From: Acephala macrosclerotiorum
Taxonomy: Eukaryota > Ascomycota > Leotiomycetes > Helotiales > Mollisiaceae
Direction: 5' to 3'
DNA: 64,000 nt
Assembly (NCBI GenBank): GCA_014904845.1
Contig: MU119211.1
Coordinates: forward strand, 540,156-604,155
A program made the position numbers and the translations under genes. Below are positions 48,113-59,619 of the stretch, one piece after another; positions within the stretch are counted from its first letter, which is position 1, and each line of letters starts with the position of its first letter. The notes below the pieces were generated by a model, which was not told the DNA's origin, ran no database searches, and saw only the letters and a program-made list of their open reading frames with translations.

Positions 48113-51100
48113 CTCACGTATTTAGACGTATAAACTTCGAGATAGGGTAATAGGGGAGATGCTGGATGGATTCCTTGCTCGTAGAAGACCGCGGAGCATA
48201 AGATGTTGTCAAGTGATGGTGTCCTAGTGAGGCGCATCAGCACATTCGTTATGTGTCGACTTTAAACGGACAGGAAGAGGGCGCAGTGCGGTTGAGGGCA
48301 AAGGAACAGAGTGGCAGGAGAGTTATATTTGAACGTCTTCAGAGAATGTAGAGGACAAATGTGCGCTGCAATAGAAAGAATTGAACACGTACGGAAGTAA
48401 CCTCGGAGCGTATTTGGAAGTGCCCTAAAGGCCACGAGCAAAGGTTGTCGAGGGCGTCCCTGTACGATTGGCGGCGTGTTGAGCAGGTCCTAGAAGACAC
48501 TGGTGGAAGAGAACTTCATGGGGATGCTCATTGAGCACACCAATGAGTGGACGTCTCGATGTCCCAAGGGACACGAAAAGGCGTGGATGCTGTATTGCCC
48601 TAGAAGACAGGGATGCAATAGGAGTTGACGCGGGTAGAGAAGAAGAAAAGAAGGCAGGGTTGGATTGGGTTGGGTTGGGCAGGGTTGTGGAGGAAAAGAT
48701 ACGATACGAACGGAAGTACGAGGGACCACGATGGTGGGTGGAATGGCGTGCAAGATCGAACCAGGAAGGAGGTGATCCCGGCACAGTGAAGTCAAGTCGA
48801 CCCGTGACTCGCCAGATAGCAGCAGTAGAACTGGGCCTGGAACTAAAACTGGAACTGGAACTGGGGAAAGACACAAAGTCATGAACACATAACAGGATCA
48901 ATTAGGTTTAATGTATGTACCCGCCGCCAGCAGCTCGTCTCCAGAAGCGAGACGATAACAATATCAACATCAACACACGTCAAGCATTCTCAACCGCCGG
49001 GCGGAGGTGTACTACGGAGGTATTGTTCCCAGGTTCCCGGGTCGGTCATTCCCATAGCCTAGCCTAGTCCACCAGGCTCTTCCGTCGGTACTGGATGCGC
49101 CCTTAACCTCACATTCAAACCATGCCGCATGCCGCATCCACTCGCTGCTGCTCCTGCATTTCTGCGCCGACTCGACAGGCGCGTGGCGGTGCCAATCGTG
49201 ATGCATTGAATGCTCAGCCAGTCCTTCCCTCTCTCTTTGAGTTGAGCAGCAACAAGCATGCTCTTCACCTTCATTACTCGAGGGCATTCGAGGCGGTGTG
49301 ATCTTTCCTGGCCGGGGGGAAATCGAATCGCGATATATCAGTTTCATCGACGATGTCCAGAGATCGACCCACATCGCACTAGCATCCGGTAAACTAGCTA
49401 TATATGGACTTAGCGTAGAGAGAGAGTATCTGGGGTTCGCGAAAACCTCCTCAGTCACGACTCATGGGCAAAGAAGAAGACTTTTTGTTAGCATCGTGAA
49501 ATTTATAGAGCATCGTTGCCCTACAACCATCTCGCAATTGATCTACGCTCTCTCAAAGATTCTCGCAGCGGCGCATCCCGCATCACCATTTCGCCTTAGA
49601 GACTCTGAAAAGTACTCGACTGCACGTCGTCTTACACTCCGGCTAAATCCGGCGAGTACGGCTTTAAAGGTGAGCCAAGACTCTGCATCGGTCTACAGGT
49701 CACCTTAAGTGTGTTCAGACATCAGCAAAGCTGCCAGCCTCCTCGCTACACTGACGACTTTTATTCGCCTACGGAGATACTTTACTACGCCTCACTTCAC
49801 CCTAGCGGTGGTTGCACGAAGCCCGTTATCACGACTCATCCATTTCAGGACGACGAATAGAGAGAGAGCAGGTATTGCCGATCGCTGTCAGCGAGAACAG
49901 CGCACAAATAAGCAATTACCGTGGCGCTGGGACTGCATTTCCGTCCAGTGGTTGCCGATCTCCGTTGTCCTGTAACAGATGCACTCCTTTTTTCGTCTTC
50001 AGATTCCAAGCGAGATTCGTTTATTCGCTCTGTAGCCGAAGCCGAATGTTCCTTGACACATATTTTCTGACTTTAGTTTAGCTTGGCAATTCTTATATTT
50101 GCCTCTGTACGACCTCGATCTTCGGACTCGCCGACAAGGCCTCATGCAAGTCACACGTGGCGGCTCGGCCCTTGTCCTCTTCGGCTCCTTTGCATAAAAG
50201 ATTCCTTCTAGAATTACAGGTTGCCGATATGTCGCATTTTCATCTGGCTTTTGATGTATGTTTGGCATTTTCGGCCCAGGGTTGGATCCGAGTCATGTCC
50301 TATTGTCCCGGTGGTCTCGGCACATTGATAGACGACTGGCTTCGGACAAGTGACGATGAAACATCGTGGGGAGTCAGACATTTGTGTATCTGATGTGGCT
50401 TTCTGTCTTGATGTCTACGAAGTAGCAATGTACTAAGGGTCTGCATCAGATAACTACTACCTACAGGTTGTAATAGATGTTAATGCAGGGTTTAACCTCC
50501 GGTGGCGAATACAGTGGTCTATCCAGTCACCTGGTTATGATCTCGTGTTTTTGTCTGCAATCAGTTAAATCCTATGGCGTTATTTAACGTTTATCCACCC
50601 CTGTAGGGAGTACGTAGTATACGAAGTATGCGATGCTGAACCAAGCATGTGGATCCGAAGGCTTGACACCTTATTATCACGTTGTCATTGTCACTGCGCC
50701 ATTACTGCGACAAAATTTGCACCAAAGGGAACTCTCAGGCGAGGATAGCCACCGATTAAGGAGGCGCTCAAAGAAGCGAGAAAAATCCAACCTCACTCCC
50801 AACTTTTCCCACCTCGGCCGCAGTCTCGAAATATTCCGCGAAATTCTTTCCCCCCGAATTCTACGATCAAGGATCAGAGAAACCAAGGATACGAAGACGT
50901 GGACGGGGAAAATTCTCGTTCAAATCCCGACTTCACACGAGGCACGACACCAGGATCTCGACGGCCAACGTTATTCAAAGCTGAAAGTCGGAAAGAATCC
51001 AGACTTATGGAATTTCAAATACCGCCACCTTAATGCATAGTGGGACTACCTCACCCGTTAAGCCTCTGAGGCCAGCGGCGGAGACTCGGCTTCCTTACCG

Positions 51101-51907
51101 AAGCATCTAACACTCGAGCTCAGCTCAACGCAGCCTACCAAAGATGAGAAGGCTAGACGTCAATAATGTACTGTACGACGGAAAGGATCCGATTGATCAC
51201 CCTTGCATCGATTCCTCTGATCTCCGGGCGGCCTATCCATTCCTTCGGGTCTCTCGTTCTTTATACGGCAGCACGGGACGGCACGTGTTACAACGACAAT
51301 GTCTGGATTTGGCTAGTACAACGAGAGTTGGGGAAACCACGAGTAGCGGACTTCCTCTTTCTTCATTATCGAATCATTCTCACATATTTTCCCATATTCT
51401 TCTGTTTCCTGAAAGTTTGAATTGTAGATACAAGCAACGCTTGTGCTATTGACCAAGAGACCCAAAACTGCCTTTGAGATAGGGGAGAGTGGAACTCAAG
51501 CGAGTCTCATCCTCCTCCTGACTAAACCAAATGTTCAGCTTCAAAGGAGCAGGAAGTCCGCGTTCTCGGGATGACCAAATTTCCATAACTTCTCCTATTT
51601 TATCGATCCTAATCCAGACCCGACGGCCACCTCAAAATCGATCGGACAAAGGCTAGGTAAGGGAGCGGGTCACGTGTAAGTATCATGTGACACCATACTC
51701 AACTCAGGGGAAATGGCGAAGTGAGAAGCGTAAAGAACGAAGATGCTCAAACGAGTGTTCATTCAACATCAAGCATCATGCCTAACCATAACCCAACCTA
51801 TTTCCAATCCAATGCTCCATGTTCGTGTTGTCATAAATCTGTGTTTTTAATATTCCGTTCATTCCTCCCAAATCCCATTTCCAATTTCCTTCATTTTCCA
51901 TCCAAAT
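48113..51907. other. Long intergenic stretch
   Basis: I find no supported gene in 3.8 kb. The longest frames (158 codons - at 48425-48901, 148 codons - at 49012-49458, about 135 codons + at 49298 and 50633) have biased low-complexity composition or lie opposite each other, and none shows domains. A CTGGAACT-type micro-repeat occurs near 48830-48870. No RNA gene was recognised. Confidence 0.45.
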
Positions 51908-53401
51908 CTACAGCTCTTTGTAGAAAGTCTCAAGTCTGTCCTTAAAATCCTCAAGATCCATCTCCTCCTCAACGCTCTCCCCCTTTCCACCCGGAGTCTT
52001 GGGAGGAATCAAAACCGAGCTCACGACATGGATGACGCCATCCTTCGCAATGCCGTCTTGTACAGCAACGCTAGAAAAGCCGTTGATCTTGATGGAGATG
52101 AATCTTCCATATCGTGCAACATCGATGCTGAGACTCTTGTCGTCAAGTAAAGTCGGAAGATCAACATGGAAGTATCCCTTCGGAACCCCTTCAACACTCT
52201 CAGCATTAGTCGATTTGTAGAATGCGTCAGAGTATAAGGTTTGGTTAGCAACAACATGATACTTCAACAACGCTTTAAGATATTTCTCCCCATATTTCGA
52301 AAACAAAAACGCGTTAATCTTTGGACCCAACTTCTTGAAAGCGAAGTTTGAGGGCGCGAAAAATGTTCCTCCGACATGTGGGGCTTCCTTGAGAGTTTCG
52401 AAAAGACCGGTTTTCTCGAGACCTAGGAGGAGGGTGGAGAATTCGCCGGGGAGGAGGGAGAGGATTGTTGTTGTGGGGGGTGGGGGGAGGAGGATGGAGT
52501 CGACGCCGTGGATTACGCCATTAGTTCCGAACTGTAGACACATCCAATTAGTATCTGCACTTCAACCGACAGGAGAGGATAGACATACGATATTGACAGC
52601 AACAACCTTGCTATAGAAATTGATATTCAATCCCTTAGGAATCCCGAATCCAACACGTAGACGCTGTGCTTTACCACCAATAGCATCCTCTCCAAGGATA
52701 GTAGGGATAGTATGCGAGACCAACACTCGGCCAGCGGGGTAGTAATCCGCAGATACATGGTAAGCGAGAACTTTCTTGATGAGCTCTTTGGATGGCTTCT
52801 TATGATGATCAGGGATCTTCGCGAATGCTGCATCGGTAGGAGCGAAGACTGTGTAGTTTGCCGCTGTACCATTCAAAGCGTCAACGAGATCGGGGTATTC
52901 GTTGATGAGCTTGGCAAGCTTGGTGGTGTACTTGCTCTCGTTGATAAGTTCGTAGACTGTCTTGTTGGTTTTCTTGTGCTTGTGGGGTGGGTGGCCGCGA
53001 TGAGGACGCTTGGGTCGATGGTGGGGTGGTTTGTGGTCTCCGTGGTCATCGGTCCAGTCGATTTCGATGTCTTCAACAGGGGAGATGGCGGAGTCGAGCC
53101 AGCCTTGAGTATCGAACTTGGTCATAGAGTGATGGCATTCGAATGTTTTTTTAATGTTTGAGCCAGTCTCAGAAGCAGCGTTGATGGCATTATCGAGAGC
53201 ACTCTCTCCGAGTGCAACGGCATCTTTGAAGGCGTCTTCGACTTCGGACCAGACGTTGTCGATTCCACCTTGGATTCTGTCAAGGAATGTTTGAGGCTCC
53301 CTTTGAGATTCGAGGACCATTTGACTGGTCATCTCCTCATCCGGGAGGACGAAGGCGGAAGTGAGGGCCGCAAGCGGCAGGATGGTAGCAATCAGCTTCA
53401 T
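51908..53401 (-). CDS. Secreted two-domain fasciclin (FAS1) protein
   Basis: This gene encodes an extracellular FAS1 protein, a family linked to cell adhesion and wall attachment. Exons are 53401-52589 and 52531-51908 with a 57-nt intron; 478 residues. A signal peptide (MKLIATILPLAALTSAFVLP) leads a region of about 120 residues, then a striking His/Pro/Lys-rich linker (DDHGDHKPPHHRPKRPHRGH followed by PPHKHKK). FAS1 domain 1 starts at TVYELINESKYTTKLAKLIN and contains the YTVFAPTDAAFAKIP (H1) motif and YHVSADYYPAG. Domain 2 has TILSLLPGEFSTLLLGLEKTG, TFFAPSNFAFKKLG and KYHVVANQTLYSD, ending in the DGVIHVVSSVLIPP (H2-type) motif. No C-terminal GPI signal or membrane helix is visible, so it is probably soluble or wall-associated. 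Confidence 0.94.
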
Positions 53402-54735
53402 TTTGATGATATTGATCTGATAGATGAAGATGAGAAAAGGAGTTGGGTGATTGAAGAAAGGTAAGGTAGGAATAAGCTAAAACCTGATGACGCTTGTCGC
53501 AAGTTTAAGGCGCGATGCCGTATGAGCTGATACACCTCGTTTCGTGAAACGGGGACAATCTGATTCGCTGAACAGTAGAGACGAAGCCGAAACGTGATTC
53601 TGGCAGAAGAGAGATTGGTCGATGCAATGAAGCTTTCCTGCTTTCGTCTTTTCGTCTTTTAGATGTTTCCGAGATACATTCCAGACTCGCGTCCCTCTCT
53701 GCCTGAGCTGCTTGCGCGGCTTCACAGCTCGAATGGCATCATTCCATCATCGACAATTGGTGTGGAGGGACGGACTTGGTGCATATAATCCCTGCACATG
53801 CTGCATACTACGGAGTATTACCCCTCGATCGGAGCATCTTGGTGCCGACCGTAGGCAAGATCCCCATGAAGAGTAAGCTCGTTTTCGCATGAAAGCATGA
53901 ATACGATTGGCGAATGAGAGGGAAAGAACAGAACATGAAGCTCCTGATCATCGTGCGATGAAGAAATATAAGAGAACGGAATCTCAGAACAACATATATC
54001 AGGGTTCATGCCCCGTTTTCGTAGTCGACTTCGAACAATGTGTTTGGTCGAGATTTGAGACTGTTCTCTTCAGCAAAGAATGCGATCTTGATTTTCTTTA
54101 TCCCTGCCGGAAGTGCCGGAAGTGCCGGAAAGGATGAAGCTCTTATCGTTCGTTATCACCCAGAATGTGGGGGATCTTCAAATGAAGCGGGGACATTCAG
54201 GGGAACGAACATCTTGTTCCAGCCGCAGATATTAATTCCTAGTCTGCCGTTTCTGTGTTCGAATCGAGATCTTTTATCGCTCCTTCCTTCTCAAAATATC
54301 TTCAACAAATTCTTTACCAACGATGTTCCAACTCAGTCTCTCGACAAGGATCACAACCAAGCTTTTCTAGCGGGCCGCTTGATGGCATTACGTCTTGGCT
54401 CCAGCTCGAGAAAATAGCAAACGCAGTCCAGTGTTTTCATTCGACATTTATCAATTGAGCAGGACAGCTCGTCCGATTACTGGCTCATAGTTTTTGATTT
54501 CATCCATTACTGTACTCCAGTGAATGCAGGTCTTGCAGCGGGGCGTTTCAAGTGAACCCGCACCTCTGTCGTCACACCGAAATCGAGAGCTGTAGAAGAT
54601 TTAAAAGCTGCTTCTACCCCACATTGAACTTCTCCTTTCATTCCAGAATTCCTTTCTCTTCATTTCCAAGATCCCTTGACTTCGGAATAACTTCAGGAAT
54701 CAATTTAGAAGACACTTCTTCAACAGTCCCTCAAC
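53402..54735. other. Intergenic region between divergent FAS1 and GAD genes
   Basis: This 1.3-kb stretch should hold both promoters, since the flanking genes are transcribed away from each other. A short tandem run of GCCGGAAGT (about three units) occurs at 54105-54130. No gene is supported. Confidence 0.5.
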
Positions 54736-56544
54736 ATGTCTCTCGCAAAGCACGTCGACCCCGACGAGATCATCCACAGTCTCCACGACCTCCACATGAA
54801 AGAAGCAGGTCGTCGCCATGTCCACTCCCGCGGTGGTACCGCGCACATCACCCCTTACAGCACCCGCTATGCCTCGAAGCAAGAGATATCTAAGTTTAAG
54901 ATCCCACACGAGGGAGCACCCGCAGATGCTGTTCATCAAATGCTCAAAGATGAACTTGATCTTGACGGCAGACCAAACCTGAACTTGGCTAGGTACCTCT
55001 CCCCAACTTCCCCGCCCCCTTCCAATTCCCGGTTATGAAAACAAAGAATGAGTGGATGTTGACAAGATCTGCAACAAAGTTTCGTAGGAACCTATATGGA
55101 AACCCACGCCGAACAGCTAATGTTCGAAAACATCTCCAAAAACATGTCCGACGCCGACGAATACCCCGCCATGATGCAAATGCATGCCCGCTGCGTCAGC
55201 ATCATCGCGCACCTCTGGGGTGTCCAAAAAGGCGAGAAGGCAATCGGTTCCGCCACAACCGGTTCCTCAGAAGCCATCCATCTCGGCGGTCTAGCTATGA
55301 AAAGACGCTGGCAAGAAAGGAGGATGAAAGAGGGCAAGGATACGAGTAAACCGAATATCATCATGGGGGCCAATGCTCAAGTTGCTCTGGAGAAGTTTGC
55401 TAGGTATTTTGAGGTTGAGGCTAGGATTCTTCCTGTCTCTCAGAAGTCGAATTACAGACTCGATACAGAGTTGGTGAAGGAGAATATTGATGAAAATACG
55501 ATTGGTGTATTCGCCATTCTTGGCTCCACATACACAGGACACTACGAGCCCGTCGAAGAAATCTCAAAGATTCTGGACGAGTATGAGGCGAAGACCGGAG
55601 TCGACATCCCTATCCACGTCGATGCCGCATCAGGCGGTTTCGTGGCCCCATTCACATATGCCAAAGCCGGAGGACCGAAATGGAATTTCGAACTTCCTCG
55701 CGTTAAATCCATCAACACCTCGGGTCACAAGTTTGGCTTGGTTTATGCTGGTGTTGGATGGATTATCTGGAGAGATGAAAGTCAACTTCCCAAGCATTTG
55801 GTTTTCGAACTCCATTACCTAGGTGGGACGGAAGAGTCCTACACCTTGAACTTCTCGAGACCAGGAGCGCAGGTCATCGCTCAATACTACAACCTAATCC
55901 ACCTCGGCTTCAAGGGCTATCAACAGATCATGGAAAACTGCATGTCGAACGCTCGCCTCTTATCGAAATCTCTCGAAGCCACAGGATGGTACACCTGCGT
56001 CTCCGATATCCACCGCAAGAAAGGTGTCTATACATTTGGTGGTGTCAAGGAAGCTGTGTTTGGGAAGGAAGATGAGACATCTGCAGACTAAAACGCCGGT
56101 TTGCCTGTTGTGGCTTTCAGATTCTCAGATGAATTGAAGAAGGAATTCCCGCACATCAAGCAGGTTAATGTCTCGAATCTGCTGAGAGCGAAACAATACA
56201 TCATTCCTAACTATCCTCTTCCTCCGAATGAGGAGAAGATCGAGATTTTGAGAGTGGTTGTCAGGGAGAGCATGTCATTCGATCTTCTTGATCGCTTGAT
56301 CTCGGATATCTGTGCTACGACACAGAACTTGATTGTAAGTCACCTTCTTCCCTGGGGTAAGGATAAATTGCTAACTCAGAAACAGGACAACGACAAGGGC
56401 GATCTCTCCATCCTCTCCTCACCAAAGGATAACAGTGTAGAGAAGACGCACTCAATCACAGGCTCTCACCCTCATCCCCAGAAGGGACAAGGCCATAGCG
56501 GAGAGATCCCGATGACAGAAGGCGTCCACCGAGCTGTCTGCTAA
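54736..56544 (+). pseudogene. Glutamate decarboxylase with an in-frame stop codon
   Basis: The gene encodes a PLP-dependent glutamate decarboxylase, which converts glutamate to GABA and CO2 in the cytosol at the entry to the GABA shunt. Exons are 54736-54992, 55080-56334 and 56386-56544 (introns 87 and 51 nt), 557 codons including the final stop. The sequence opens HVDPDEIIHSLHDLHMKEAG and carries FVGTYMETHAEQLM, the cofactor region GSATTGSSEAIHLGGLAMKR, IHVDAASGGFVAPF and the PLP-lysine motif NTSGHKFGLVYAGVGW (Lys near residue 303). At codon 423 (56089-56091) the frame has TAA, in the place of the aromatic residue in the family's SAD-Y-NAGLPVVAFRF motif. The reading then continues perfectly for 134 codons. 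Translation would stop before the C-terminal domain. No splice site removes the stop. A sequencing error, a recent null allele or readthrough are the alternatives. Confidence 0.92.
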
Positions 56545-57057
56545 TTTGGGCAGAGATTCTCTTCACTCTTTGGATGTGAAAGTGTTGGATGACTTGAAAT
56601 GAAGTTACAAAAATAGCGACCAATAAAAATGCAAGATTTTGAAAAGCTCTCAGCTATCCTTCACAACAATTCATCTCTGTATGGTTGGTCTTGAATTGGA
56701 AGATTTTAATTGTTAGCGTCGAGACTGACATCACTCCCCGTCCCCTTTACCCCACAAAACACGTGACAGCTACCCCTCCATGTTCGACCCCACCTCTCTC
56801 TTATCATCGTGCATTATCAACCACTCCCCTTCCCAGGTCTTTCCAATCTTTGCAGTGCAAACTCAAATTAGGAAACTTCCAATGCAAGACCCCGCTGCTT
56901 ACTCTCGGTGTACATAAATTCGTCCATTCTTATCCGACTCGCTAGAATTCCTACTCAAGCTTCAAGTACCTAGGTACATATACCATGTCTCCTTCACTCT
57001 CCCCTATTCTCAAACTTCGCACTCGCTTCCCAGGAAGGGGGATCTTGACAGGAGAAG
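56545..57057. other. Intergenic region between GAD and GNAT genes
   Basis: This stretch contains the GAD 3' end and the promoter of the acetyltransferase. A 20-codon frame starting MSPSLSPILKLRTRF at about 56985 runs into the GNAT gene in another frame and may be a small upstream ORF. Nothing else is seen. Confidence 0.45.
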
Positions 57058-57889
57058 ATGGACGTTCAGTACCCAAACCCAGAATCGGCGCAGACCGCGA
57101 GGATATATCTCGAGCCGCTGAGTATGGCGAAACATTTGGAGGATTTTCATGAGTTGTGGACTAGTGAGGAGGCTGTTCGGTGGTCGTATGTCCCCTCCTC
57201 TCCCTCCCAATCCTTCGCTAATTTAGTCCTCAGAACAAGGCTTGTAATGCAAAATCTGGACCAGACGAGAGAGTTTATGCTCAAGATCTTGAACAATGAG
57301 CAGAATCCTGAGATTGGTAGGACTTTCGATCTCTATCCTTTTCTGAATCCTTCAGGGGAAGATGTTAATAAGAAATAGATAAATTCGCCATCATGTTGAA
57401 AGATGTTCCTGAGAATAGGAAAGATGGGTTGGAAGTGAATAATAAGAAGGGAGGGGCGAAGTGCATAGGCATCACGGGTACCAACCGTTGGAGTCCTCAG
57501 GGTATGGAGACGGGGTATTGTTTGAATAGAGAGTATTGGGGGAAGGGGTTTGCTACGGAGGCTTTTGCGTTGTTTCTGAAGTGGTATTGGACGTTTCCTC
57601 GTACGTATCCTTCCCTCTTCTGCTTTCGATTGTCATCAATTGTCAAACGTTTCTCTTCGGACGCACAAAGCTGACAGCCGGGGAAGAGAGGAAGAACATA
57701 AAGTTCCTCGTAGGGAAGACGGACCCAAGCAACGGGGCGAGTGCGAGAGTGTTGGAGAAATGCGGTGGGAGGAAGGGAGAGAGTGCCACAGTGACGCCGG
57801 GATTTTTGAAAGATGGAGGGACGGTAGACGTCGACTGTTGGTATTTCGACCGGCCTTCCACGAATCTGGGCGAGAGTGGACAGCGATGA
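57058..57889 (+). CDS. GNAT-family N-acetyltransferase
   Basis: This is a small acetyl-CoA-dependent acetyltransferase of the RimJ/RimL-like GNAT type. Its substrate is unknown. Four exons (57058-57185, 57234-57316, 57379-57600, 57678-57889) with introns of 48, 62 and 77 nt give 214 residues with all junctions in phase. The N-terminus reads TARIYLEPLSMAKHLEDFHE with a following LWTSEEAVRWS, typical of the beta1-alpha1 start of the fold. The middle contains IGITGTNRW and the acetyl-CoA-binding segment YCLNREYWGKGFATEAFALF. The end has the conserved DPSNGASARVLEKCGGRKGE motif, where the Asn-x-x-Ser segment precedes the last helix. The start codon at 57058 is the first one in this frame after the upstream stop. 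It lies 513 bases below the decarboxylase on the same strand, with no sign of shared function. Confidence 0.9.
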
Positions 57890-58089
57890 TATTGGTTGAG
57901 AAGTATACTGTATGTCCCTTCTCATATGTCTAGCTCTTCTGATGTCCTAGGATTCAATAGCGAGTAAGAGCTATAAAATGTACGTATCGAAAATCTCGTT
58001 GGATGCCATATGAGTAGTAAATCAACATATGCTCAAAGGGTAACACTATAGGTTAGAATCTTAGTCGAGGGACAGAGTCCTCGACAGGC
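57890..58089. other. Short 3'-to-3' intergenic region
   Basis: The GNAT gene and the ArsH gene converge here, so this stretch holds both 3' ends. No terminator motif stands out. Confidence 0.4.
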
Positions 58090-59182
58090 CTAGCTCTTCT
58101 CATCCTTCTCACTCAGCGCTGCCAACTCCCTCAACCTCTTCTCCTCCTTCTCCTGCTTTTCTTTCCTCTCACTAAACCTATCTCCGAAGACCCCATGATG
58201 AGGCCTCATCAAAACAGTAAACTTAACAAACTCCTCCATACAATCCACAACCCTATCCCTATTCCCACTCTTCAACAACCTACTCCTCCCATCCCCATCA
58301 CCCCCCTCGTCCTCAAACGCCTTCCACGCCATCGGTAAACTAGCCTGATTACAAATCGTCCACATCCTCATCCACCTCCCCAGAATCCTCAAAGAATTCA
58401 CAGCATTAAAACTCTGACTGCCTCCATTCACCTGAATCACGCTCAAAGTTCTCCCCTGCGTAGGACGGATAGAACCAGTTGCTAACGGGATCCAATCTAT
58501 TTGGTTTTTGAACACAGCAGTCAAATTGCCATGTTGTTCAGGCGTGACCCAGACGTGGCCGTCGGACCAGGAAGATAGGGCGCGGAGTTCGACAACTGAG
58601 GGGTGGGTGTCGGGGACTGAGTCTCGGATTGGGAGGGAGGAGGGGTTGAAGATGCGGACGTCGCAGCCGAGACGGTGGAGGATGCGGGAGGCTTCGAAGG
58701 CCATTAGTTTGCTGTATGAGCTATGGCCCCATTAAATCTGCTTGCTTGAAAATATTTGAAAACGGAGGGAGGAGGGAATACCGTTTTCGTAAACTTCCAT
58801 ACAAGACCAAGACCTTGAGTCTTGATCCCGTCTTCGCGAGATCTGCTTCTGCGATACTGATCGCGGTATCAAGCTCAAGTTCTGAGATCCAATCTTTTTC
58901 TTCTAGTTCGGGGGAGAGAAGAAAGGGACGGTATTTCGCTCTGATTTCGGGGTCATCTTCGCTTTCTGAGATGGCGAGTTGGGGTGCTTGAGCGAGGGTT
59001 CTCAGGGACCGGGTTGGTGGGAGGATGGAACCCATATACCTAGATCTTGTAATTGCAGCTTTGCGGTTGCTTTGGAATAAAGAGTTATTGACTCGAAGTA
59101 AAAGACGAGATGGAAGGGGAAAGGCGTTCATGGAGGAAAGTAAATAAGAATATGCGCAGAGTGAGAAGAAGACATGGTGCAC
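58090..59182 (-). CDS. arsH: ArsH-type NADPH-dependent FMN reductase
   Basis: This gene encodes a flavodoxin-fold oxidoreductase of the ArsH family, which uses NADPH and FMN and in characterised members oxidises trivalent organoarsenicals or reduces quinones and azo compounds. Exons are 59182-58782 and 58720-58090 with a 61-nt intron; 343 residues from the first ATG. The FMN phosphate loop reads VLVLYGSLRKRSYSKLMAFE and the rest follows the family: ASRILHRLGCDVRIF, DSVPDTHPSVVELRALSSWS, DGHVWVTPEQHGNLTAVFKN, QIDWIPLATGSIRPTQGRTL, VIQVNGGSQSFNAVNSLRIL and GRWMRMWTICNQASLPMAWK. The first 50 residues are hydrophobic and basic and precede the usual start. The true start may be the ATG at 59131 or 59035, or this may be an organelle signal. 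No other arsenic genes (arsenite pump, arsenate reductase, methyltransferase of the arsM type) are seen nearby. Confidence 0.94.
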
Positions 59183-59619
59183 TTGCAGTATGACTTTGTT
59201 ATAAAGCTCGAGGAGAGACAGTTTGGCTGGACCCTGTAGGAAATTTGTTATCGCTGGAATGTCACTGTTGCTTATCTATTGCTCAGGGACTTTAGCGTGA
59301 AGGTTTCGGTTCAGGGGCCACTATTCCCGTGATGAGGCTGCTGAAGAGGCGCCGCACGACGAGACTGGTGAGCCTACACTGTCAGGAAGAGCTTCAGGGG
59401 ACAAATTTTGTGCGATTCAAAAATGGCTGTTAAGATGAAAGCGTACGATAAGTGACTTGGCAAAATGAATGCCCAATCAAGAAATTCTAACTTATTTGTG
59501 AGAAAGATGCTTGAATGTTCAACCTAAGCTAAGAAATTTGCCGACGTTTTGACGACCTCCAAATCTCGAAGCTTCATTCGAAGACTCCATATCGAAGTTG
59601 TCCTCCACACAACCACAAT
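59183..59619. other. Divergent promoter region between ArsH and the hotdog gene
   Basis: These 437 bases separate two genes transcribed away from each other and should hold both promoters. No specific regulatory site is recognised. Confidence 0.45.

Noticed and set aside
48425..48901. Low-complexity frames on both strands (Pro/Val/Leu repeats on minus, Leu/Glu repeats on plus)
   Set aside because: They come from a CTGGAACT-type micro-repeat and a GA-rich tract; neither strand has family features.
54105..54130. GCCGGAAGT triplet run as a possible regulatory site cluster
   Set aside because: Three short units in an intergenic region are not enough to support a binding-site claim.
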